DNA of 47,677 nt from Lentisphaerota bacterium. Its GTDB lineage: Bacteria; Verrucomicrobiota; Lentisphaeria; Victivallales; Victivallaceae. Each line of letters opens with the position of its first letter. Position 1 is the first letter of the stretch. The position numbers were made by a program, and so were the translations under genes. Below, piece by piece: positions 41,563-47,677 of the stretch. Location: the NCBI GenBank assembly GCA_015061775.1, contig SUVY01000015.1, positions 1 to 47,677 of the forward strand, given 5' to 3'. The notes below the pieces were generated by a model. The model made no database searches, was not told where the DNA came from, and saw only the letters and a list, made by a program, of their open reading frames with translations.

Positions 41563-43590
41563 TTACAGCCACTCCGGGATCGGAGATTTTCCTGCAGGTT
41601 TGTTGCTCAAATGGAATTTCAGCGTTCCGCCGCGTTCCAGGCGATCAAGGGACAGCCACGGTTCGGAAAATTCCTCTCCGTTGAATTCATATCCGGCAGG
41701 ATATATAGCTGTTGCGCTTTCGCGTTCAACTTCGATTTTCAAGGTTCCATTGGGCAGGTCTATTTCGGCATAATCGACCGAAGGCGATGCCAGAAGATAG
41801 TAGCTGGTTCCGGTCAATGGATAAATTCCCAAAACGCTCCAGACATACCACGAACTCAAACCTCCGGAGTCATTGTTGCCCGGGCAGCCGCCTTCTCCTT
41901 CGCAAAAACGGCACCGCCGCACAAGATCACTGACCTCTGCGAGACGGTCACTGCGCCCCGCCCACAAATAACAGTACGGAGTCTCCATGTCGGACTCATT
42001 ATTCATTCCCTCGAAGCGGTTGGGAATACTCACGCGGTCGCCCGGTTCAGTTTCACAAGGACGATCTGCTCCGAAAAACTTGTCCAGCAGTACGTTGAAC
42101 TTTTCCACGCCTCCGGCAAGCGCGACGCGCTCACTCATCCGGGTATGGGGACGGAAAGAATAATTCCAATACGTTCCCTCATAGTAGGCTGCATCTGCGA
42201 TCAACAATCCGGTTTTTGCATCGTATGCCGTCTTCCAGACATCGCTTTCCCTGCTCAATTTCGCGGCATACTCTTTGTCGCCGCAACGCATTGCCACATC
42301 GGACGCCGCCCGCAATGCTCCAGCCATATCCAACCGGTGCGTGGGGGACTTGTCGGAGATATCTGCGTGATTGAATTCGGCAGCAAAAGCATTTTTCAAC
42401 CGGGCATAATCCGTGATAAAACCGCGGTTGAAACCGTCACACAAGGTGTAAATCACCAGTGAAGTAGCCTGCATATCGTCGTGATGATAATCATTGGTCA
42501 TCATGTAGCCGTTGGGGAAAAATCCGAAACGTTCTATCGTGTTTATCATAGATTCAACGATTTGCTTTCCCAAATCCGGAGCGGTCGCAAAAAGCAACGG
42601 CAGCTGGGTACGGTACACATCCCACATCGTCTGAAAATCGGTGTACTCACAACCGGCATCGACCGGCTTCAAAAGCGAGTGATAAAGCGCGCTGTAAAAA
42701 ATCCTTGCATCAGATTCTTTGGAAAACTCCACGCGAATTGCACTCAAACGTTTCGTCCACTGGGCTTTTGCTTCCCTTTCCGTTTGATCAAAACCGGCTT
42801 CAAGAGCTTCTGAGAGACGTGCTTTTGCCTCTTCGACAGAACCAAGCGAGAACGCCAGCACAGCCTGAGCATTGTTGCCGGATAATTTGATTTCAGCAAC
42901 GCCGTCTTCAACGGTTTCTGAAATTATATTGCCGGAAAACTTCACGGCATAAAAGATTTTGACCCCGTTTCCGGTAACAGAACCGGAATATGCTCCGCTT
43001 CCGTCTTGCTCCAGTGACCAATCTTCCATAACTTCATACTTGCGGTTGCCCAGCAATTGCTTTTCCAATCCGAGCTGCCTGACATTGAGTCTGATTTTTG
43101 CCGCATCCGCGGTAAACCTGTAACGGTGAAATGCTGCATATTTTCCGGAAGTGAGTTCGAAATCCACTCCGTAATCGCTCATTGTGCCGGAATAATATCC
43201 AGGATGCGCGTTTTCATTATCCAGGCGGGAGCGCTTTGAGACATCTGCTGATTCGATTGCCGCAGTCAGCAGAAAATAGTTGTAAAAGTACCCCAGATAA
43301 CCAACTCCGCTGGTATGGAAATGAGTTACACCCCAGGCATATTTCCGGTCGAAAGCCACCGGAGCAGGGCCGGTGCTCGAAACACCGGTGATACCGTATC
43401 CGGTGGAATATGCTCCGGAGTACGGAACCGCGCTCACCCACCCGCACGGGAGCAATGCTCCGGGGTGGGTGTTGCCGGTTTGAGCTTTAAGCCAGTTCCA
43501 GTTGCGTGCCATTCCTTCTGCTGCGGGTGACGCCGTACCGGCATTTCCCCAGAATGGATTTGCAAGATTCAAAACATCAATTTTTTTCAT
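41563..43590 (-). CDS. GH92-family alpha-mannosidase-like enzyme
   Basis: GH92 enzymes are calcium-dependent exo-acting alpha-mannosidases. This 675-residue copy has the N-terminal sandwich motif GNTHPGALLPCGWV, FHTSGVGYLGYF, and the signature CPGNNDSGGLSSWYVWSVLG with the preceding acidic CEGEGG. It lacks a signal peptide, whereas many GH92 proteins are exported, so it may act on imported oligosaccharides. It is the third gene of the prepilin/beta-helix cassette, 44 bases after the beta-helix gene. No clear ribosome site precedes the ATG at 43590. The mannose could pass to the ManA encoded at 13090. Confidence 0.85.
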   Translation of the reverse strand: MKKIDVLNLANPFWGNAGTASPAAEGMARNWNWLKAQTGNTHPGALLPCGWVSAVPYSGAYSTGYGITGVSSTGPAPVAFDRKYAWGVTHFHTSGVGYLGYFYNYFLLTAAIESADVSKRSRLDNENAHPGYYSGTMSDYGVDFELTSGKYAAFHRYRFTADAAKIRLNVRQLGLEKQLLGNRKYEVMEDWSLEQDGSGAYSGSVTGNGVKIFYAVKFSGNIISETVEDGVAEIKLSGNNAQAVLAFSLGSVEEAKARLSEALEAGFDQTEREAKAQWTKRLSAIRVEFSKESDARIFYSALYHSLLKPVDAGCEYTDFQTMWDVYRTQLPLLFATAPDLGKQIVESMINTIERFGFFPNGYMMTNDYHHDDMQATSLVIYTLCDGFNRGFITDYARLKNAFAAEFNHADISDKSPTHRLDMAGALRAASDVAMRCGDKEYAAKLSRESDVWKTAYDAKTGLLIADAAYYEGTYWNYSFRPHTRMSERVALAGGVEKFNVLLDKFFGADRPCETEPGDRVSIPNRFEGMNNESDMETPYCYLWAGRSDRLAEVSDLVRRCRFCEGEGGCPGNNDSGGLSSWYVWSVLGIYPLTGTSYYLLASPSVDYAEIDLPNGTLKIEVERESATAIYPAGYEFNGEEFSEPWLSLDRLERGGTLKFHLSNKPAGKSPIPEWL

Positions 43591-43634
43591 ATCAATAAAA
43601 TTTCAATAATAACAGAAATCTGTAATCAGAATAA

Positions 43635-45509
43635 TTACCTTGTTCTCAACAGCAGATCAGGATTTTCGGCAAAGACTCCATTGAGAGGAGCCGGGAAAAG
43701 TATAGTAAAATCATCCCGTGAAGAATCGATTTTGATTTGCCAGATTTTGGACTCTTTGACTCCCTTTGTGCTACCGGCAAAGAATTCCGGTTTCTCAAAC
43801 TTCACTTTGCGCTTGACGATCTTGCCGTCGGGATCGATCAGGCTTGCGGAAACAGATTCTTCGGGATTGCCCCAGATGAGGATGTTGAACTTATCCAATC
43901 CTCCGGGAACTTCAAAGAAGAGCGAACCGCGGCTGCGGAAGAGCTGTAAACGCGCTCCCATCAGCATTCCCTGACCTCGATGGTCGGTCGTGACAGTGAG
44001 TTTACTGCGGGAAAAGGTGGTGACTTTGTACCAGCCATTCATTTTGGGAGTAAAACTTACTTCCTGCTTTTTGAAGTTTGAAAAAGACTTGTTCAAAATC
44101 GTTTTACCTTTGGGATCTTTGACTGTTATCGTGCATGCCGAATGGCGTCTTGTAACGCCTGCACCGGTGAGTTTTACGGTGATTTTTTCCCCTTTGCGGC
44201 CATCGAGCACCAGGGTTCGGTTGTTGCGGTATCCGATGCTCTGTTTGGATTTCGTTTTATATTTCTGTTTTACCGGAGCAGGAGATTTCAGCGTGTTGAT
44301 GTCGGTTTTTGCGGCGATGATGGCATCTCCGTAGAGTTTTTTTAGTTTCTCAAATTCCGGTGCGGAAGAAACCGCTTTGCCGTTGAACGTGAAGTTTTCC
44401 AGTTTCAGTTCAGCCGTGATCGTTGCCGGATAGATGAATGCATCAAACAGCTGAGTGTTTTCCGGAGCGGTGACAGAGATGTTTTTTAATGTGGCTGTTC
44501 CGGCGATCTGCTTATAGACTTTCGGCATCAAGATTGAAATGACCGGATATTTGCTGGTGTGTTTTGTTTTAAGACCGTTGAATACGACCGGAAAATCAGG
44601 TATGATATCAATCGACAAACTGTTCTTGCGTGCGTTGGTGACGGTGCAATTTTCAAAAGTGATGCTTCCTTTCGGAGAATTGGCGCCGCGATTTATGATG
44701 ATTCCGTGACTGTTTCCGCCTTCAAAAACGCAATTTTTATAGGTGATCGAAACCGGTTTGGTAGTCGCATTGAACTTGCTTAATACGTGAAGGGCGTTGG
44801 CGCCGTGGTTATTGCTCAAAGTTGTATTTTCAATGATACAATCAGTAAATTCATGGTACGGGTGATTGGGTTCAAAGTCGATTCCGGCTTGCGGAGAGAG
44901 ACCGCGGGTATCTCTGAAAGAGCAGTTCCTGATCCGGAGACCGTTGACGGAGATGAGTGAAACACCCTGGCGTCCCTGCTTGGAAACATCGAGGTTCTCA
45001 AGGGTGATATTGCAGCTTGACTTTCTCTTGTGATCCCGGATATAGAAACCATCTCCGCCTGAGCCCTGGAGTTTCAAATCTTTGATGGTGATATTGGTAC
45101 AACCGGCAAGCGAAAAAGTGTGCCGCCATTCGGATTGACTGTAAACTTTGCGGTTGAAGTAATCATTTTCGTTGATTATTGCCGCATTCTTTTTTCCGGA
45201 AATAGTGATATTACTGACATTTTTACCGGTAAACATAGAGTCCTTAACGCCGTGAAATCCATCGTGACGCGCTCTGATCACCACATTTTCATCAAGGACG
45301 ATGTTTTTATCGCTCCGCAGGATGATCGGATCGACGATCCAGTCGCTTCCTGTATTGTCAATGATAAGATCACGATGTTTGGAATCCAAGGCAGCCTGGA
45401 TGCATTTTGTCGCATTATTTTTATCAAAGCCGAAGCTTGATACTTTTACCGGAGAGGCAATTACTGACATGATCGCCAGCGCGAAAATGATTGAAACAGT
45501 TGTTTTCAT
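43635..45509 (-). CDS. secreted right-handed beta-helix protein
   Basis: A 624-residue protein with a signal peptide (MKTTVSIIFALAIMSVIAS). Residues about 30-340 form a parallel beta-helix typical of pectate lyases and polysaccharide depolymerases, with repeated short strands (NITIKDLKLQGSGGDGFYI, NGLRIRNCSFRDT, SITFENCTVTNARKN). The C-terminal part (about 400-624) is beta-sandwich-like. It probably binds or cuts a polysaccharide outside the cytosol. The specific activity is not readable. It lies 17 bases downstream of the prepilin-like gene and upstream of the GH92 gene. Confidence 0.75.
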   Translation of the reverse strand: MKTTVSIIFALAIMSVIASPVKVSSFGFDKNNATKCIQAALDSKHRDLIIDNTGSDWIVDPIILRSDKNIVLDENVVIRARHDGFHGVKDSMFTGKNVSNITISGKKNAAIINENDYFNRKVYSQSEWRHTFSLAGCTNITIKDLKLQGSGGDGFYIRDHKRKSSCNITLENLDVSKQGRQGVSLISVNGLRIRNCSFRDTRGLSPQAGIDFEPNHPYHEFTDCIIENTTLSNNHGANALHVLSKFNATTKPVSITYKNCVFEGGNSHGIIINRGANSPKGSITFENCTVTNARKNSLSIDIIPDFPVVFNGLKTKHTSKYPVISILMPKVYKQIAGTATLKNISVTAPENTQLFDAFIYPATITAELKLENFTFNGKAVSSAPEFEKLKKLYGDAIIAAKTDINTLKSPAPVKQKYKTKSKQSIGYRNNRTLVLDGRKGEKITVKLTGAGVTRRHSACTITVKDPKGKTILNKSFSNFKKQEVSFTPKMNGWYKVTTFSRSKLTVTTDHRGQGMLMGARLQLFRSRGSLFFEVPGGLDKFNILIWGNPEESVSASLIDPDGKIVKRKVKFEKPEFFAGSTKGVKESKIWQIKIDSSRDDFTILFPAPLNGVFAENPDLLLRTR

Positions 45510-45526
45510 AAATTCTCTTTTCTTTA

Positions 45527-46297
45527 TTAATTGCCCCAGGCATGTCTCTGATGGGTTGATACGCTGGTGTCAACGGCGGCTTCCCAACCGTAATCGCCGT
45601 AGCGGAAGTCTGATCCGTCCTGATCTTCAGTCAGGTTGTTGTTGAGTCTTATGGAACGGGCACTGCCATCGACAAAATTGCAATTCATCACGGGGGTTGT
45701 ATCGGTGCCGCCGGGATGGGTGCCGACTGGTTTATTCTTTCTTACCACCCAGTCGGAATGCAATCTTGCTTCTGAAGGACTTCTCTGCTTTCCGTATTTG
45801 GGACTGCGGCGCTTTTTGCCGGGAGTATTGACCATTACTGAGCTGCAATAATAGTTTGTTCCAGCATAGGATGAACTGTTTGCTTTTCCTTCAACTGCCT
45901 CGAGCGGATTGTAAATATCCTGCATATCGATGCACACAGTTATTTTTTCAAGACTCCGTGCCAAGCGTTTGCTTCCGCCTCCGGAAGCATCCCTGCTGCC
46001 TGAGCCAAGTAAATATTTCAGCAACGGATTGACGACCGGAGCAGTGACCGGCATGACTTTATAGTCTTTATGCCCTTTAAGCCAAAAGTTTTTGTAGCCC
46101 CATTGCGGAAAATAGTCATCGTTTTCCTGCCCATAACTCTGGTATGCCGAAGAAATCGTTTTCAAATTATTTAAGCAGTTTGCGGAACGCCCACGGGCGC
46201 GGGCCTGCTGGAGTGCCGGCATCAAGATTGATGCCAGAATTGCAATAATTGCAATTACAACGAGTAATTCGATCAAGGTGAATTTTTTCTGAGTCAT
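45527..46297 (-). CDS. prepilin-like protein with type IV N-terminal methylation motif
   Basis: A 256-residue protein with the class III signal [19 protein letters not shown], cleaved by prepilin peptidase before Phe6. The C-terminus contains [15 protein letters not shown], the DG-containing end typical of the abundant DUF1559-type pseudopilins of Lentisphaerota and Planctomycetota. AAGGAGG precedes the ATG. It heads the cassette with a beta-helix protein and a GH92 enzyme. Such proteins often stand beside polysaccharide-degrading genes in this phylum, perhaps as surface-display or uptake parts. That role is inference. Confidence 0.88.
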   Translation of the reverse strand: MTQKKFTLIELLVVIAIIAILASILMPALQQARARGRSANCLNNLKTISSAYQSYGQENDDYFPQWGYKNFWLKGHKDYKVMPVTAPVVNPLLKYLLGSGSRDASGGGSKRLARSLEKITVCIDMQDIYNPLEAVEGKANSSSYAGTNYYCSSVMVNTPGKKRRSPKYGKQRSPSEARLHSDWVVRKNKPVGTHPGGTDTTPVMNCNFVDGSARSIRLNNNLTEDQDGSDFRYGDYGWEAAVDTSVSTHQRHAWGN

Positions 46298-46335
46298 TTT
46301 ATTTTCCTCCTTAGGTTTGTTTTTAACCTTATTAT

Positions 46336-46364
46336 AATATAACTTGGAAAAATTATCAGGGCAA
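46336..46364 (-). promoter_or_regulatory. candidate promoter of the prepilin/beta-helix/GH92 cassette
   Basis: On the minus strand: TTGCCC (46359-46364), 17 bp, TATATT (46336-46341), with the overlapping TATAAT as an alternative -10. The ATG lies 38 bases downstream. The poor -35 suits activation by the divergent AraC protein. Confidence 0.55.
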
Positions 46365-46387
46365 CCGCTTTACTTTTGAAAAAGTTG

Positions 46388-46400
46388 TGATATCTTATCA
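46388..46400. promoter_or_regulatory. small palindrome, candidate AraC-family operator
   Basis: TGATA-TCT-TATCA lies between the cassette's -35 box and the AraC start codon. Its place fits a regulator site for the divergent pair, but AraC proteins usually bind direct repeats, so this is weak. Confidence 0.3.
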
Positions 46401-46435
46401 AAAAAGCATTGTATTGTATCAATGGAGGTGTGATC

Positions 46436-47317
46436 GTGAAAGTCAGAAAGCCATGCCGCTACGGAGCAGTTCCGGGAACTCCGTTATGGGGATATGATTA
46501 CGGAGATTATCCGATTCATTCCTTTAAGCATAATACCCATCCGAATGCTTATATCCCGTTGACTGTCTCTGCCGGAGGGGATGATAAATGGCACAGAAAT
46601 TGCGTTCGTCACCGTCACTGCAGCCGCATTTTTGCCATTGAATATGTGGTTGACGGAGTTTTTATTTTTACTCACAATAAAGTATCTTACCGGTGCGAAA
46701 AAGGAGATATTTTTCTCGTTCATCTTGAGGCAGATTGCTCCATGTGTTGTGAGACGGTTTTTGCTTCCAAAAAAATGATTTGTCTGGACGGTCCGATCCT
46801 GAAAACTCTTATCAGTTCCATCGGGTTGGAAAATGTCACCGTTATCCGCGGCGGAGACCGGACTGAAATAGACCGCTGTTTCGATGAGATACTCGCTTTA
46901 TGCGGTACTGAAACGCCGGGAATGCATCACCAATTAAGTTTGCTTACATACAATCTTTTGATTGAACTTGCCAAGCAGGTGGAATGTGCCGATCTGCCGC
47001 CGCCATTGCTGCGTGGAATCGACTTCATCCGGAGTCATATCCGGAGCGAACTGTTTCTTGATGATCTGGTAGCTTATTCCGGAGTAAGTAAGGCAACATT
47101 GCATCGTATATTTGTCAAGTACCTTAAAACTTCGCCGATGAACTACTATCTTGAACTTAAAATGAACGAAGCGAAAAGTATGCTGCTTTCGAATCAGCGG
47201 GTAAAAGAGGTAGCCCGGCGTTTGAACTTTTCCTCAGCGGCGTATTTTTCGGCTGAATTTAAAAAACGCTACGGAATCTCTCCCCGTAGTTACTGTTTGA
47301 AAGACGACCTTCATTAA
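46436..47317 (+). CDS. AraC-family transcriptional regulator
   Basis: A 293-residue regulator. The N-terminal part is cupin-like (VSYRCEKGDIFLVHLEADC), a sugar-sensing fold. The C-terminal part holds the double helix-turn-helix: LFLDDLVAYSGVSKATLHRI and VKEVARRLNFSSAAYFSAEF, ending RYGISPRSY. The start is probably GTG at 46436, seven bases after GGAGG. It is divergent from the carbohydrate cassette and probably activates it in response to a sugar. Confidence 0.88.
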   Translation: MKVRKPCRYGAVPGTPLWGYDYGDYPIHSFKHNTHPNAYIPLTVSAGGDDKWHRNCVRHRHCSRIFAIEYVVDGVFIFTHNKVSYRCEKGDIFLVHLEADCSMCCETVFASKKMICLDGPILKTLISSIGLENVTVIRGGDRTEIDRCFDEILALCGTETPGMHHQLSLLTYNLLIELAKQVECADLPPPLLRGIDFIRSHIRSELFLDDLVAYSGVSKATLHRIFVKYLKTSPMNYYLELKMNEAKSMLLSNQRVKEVARRLNFSSAAYFSAEFKKRYGISPRSYCLKDDLH

Positions 47318-47677
47318 CGATCCCGGCTCCTGAGAGTTTTCCGTATGCGGCTATTTGTTTTTTACCCTCGCAAAAGCATACAAAAAGGAGCTGTTGCAAA
47401 ACCTTATTGTTTCAGCATCGTATGGTGAGGGAGTTTAAGAGGCTGCTTGCCTCTTAAAAATCTCCAGGCAGGGGAGAGTCCCCTGCACCTCTGGACACAT
47501 GATTTTTCCAAAATCATGTGTCCGACGCTTTTTTGGGGGGATGGAAAATAGAGACTTCTGCTCTTTTTTCTGCGAATTTCTGCTCCCGGCTTCATCCGCC
47601 TCTTCCCTGCGTTCGGCTCCGGGCGGCATAGTAGCCGCCCCTGAGCAGCCTTTTCTGGCTGCTCAGGCACTCTCTCC
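47318..47677. other. gene-free right end with hairpin array
   Basis: No supported gene. The stretch holds five perfect inverted repeats between 47434 and 47666. A 15-base word at 47391-47405 is the exact reverse complement of 260-274, inside the terminator at the left end. A minus-strand frame of 88 codons covers the hairpins but is low in credibility, because its codons are dictated by the stems. Confidence 0.5.
47434..47666. repeat. array of five perfect hairpins
   Basis: Stems: TTTAAGAGGC/GCCTCTTAAA (47434-47458), GCAGGGGA/TCCCCTGC (47468-47486), a 14-bp stem beginning GGACACATGA (47493-47523, 3-base loop), GGGCGGC/GCCGCCC (47621-47640), and CTGAGCAGCC/GGCTGCTCAG (47641-47666). All arms are perfectly complementary. 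It may be a REP-like cluster, a mobile-element end or a structured RNA. Confidence 0.7.

Noticed and set aside
47404-47670. Minus-strand 88-codon protein at the right end
   Set aside because: Its sequence is set by five perfect hairpins, and no ribosome site or family match was seen.
1-47677. CRISPR arrays, tRNA or rRNA genes
   Set aside because: No regularly spaced direct repeats with unique spacers were seen. No cloverleaf with a GTTCRA-type arm or rRNA core sequence was recognised by eye. A tRNAscan/Infernal run would settle this.

Overview
The window looks like the chromosome of a Gram-negative anaerobe of the Planctomycetota-Verrucomicrobiota-Lentisphaerota group, most probably a Lentisphaerota (Victivallis-like) bacterium. 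This rests on a type II prepilin-like protein heading a glycosidase cassette, several unusual carbohydrate-active enzymes, ankyrin proteins, an ArnA/ArnD pair that implies lipid A, and moderate GC. The assignment is inference from gene content. No rRNA, tRNA, CRISPR array or transposase gene was seen.

Left region (479-12286): seven co-directional, tightly packed genes form the most striking unit. In order they encode a GYF/zinc-ribbon P-loop GTPase (resembling DO-GTPase2), a GTPase-associated protein 1 (GAP1-N2/GAP1-M type) with one membrane helix, a 996-residue single-pass protein of unknown family, a MotA/TolQ/ExbB-type channel subunit, two adjacent ExbD/MotB/ZorB-like single-pass subunits, and a zinc-ribbon, single-pass, ankyrin-repeat protein. 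Every single-pass member appears to have its N-terminus in the cytosol and a large C-terminal part outside. Together they look like a proton-motive-force-driven, GTPase-controlled envelope machine, possibly a conflict (defence) system analogous in logic to Zorya but without its nuclease or helicase.

Central housekeeping region (12425-25222): cmk-manA-radC run as an apparent operon. priA and a secreted DNA/RNA endonuclease lie on the minus strand. They are followed by a duplicated amidohydrolase, clpC with an overlapping small zinc protein, an NhaC antiporter, a small lipoprotein, and a MarR regulator with a candidate autoregulatory operator.

Middle-right region (25223-41406): a secreted ankyrin protein, a putative (alpha/alpha)-toroid polysaccharide-active enzyme, and a minus-strand arnA-arnD-UDP-sugar epimerase-RNB exoribonuclease cluster. 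Then comes dnaA, preceded by tandem 11-bp repeats that resemble altered DnaA boxes, a DUF6259-like glycosidase, and a secreted S66 LD-carboxypeptidase. Two 185-bp dispersed repeats and two copies of an 85-bp promoter-bearing module also lie here.

Right region (41563-47677): a minus-strand cassette of prepilin-like protein, secreted beta-helix protein and GH92 alpha-mannosidase-like enzyme sits opposite a divergent AraC regulator. The window ends in a 230-bp array of perfect hairpins with no convincing gene.

Many candidate promoters share the same layout: a TTGNNN -35 box, exactly 17 bp, and a -10 that is usually TATATT.
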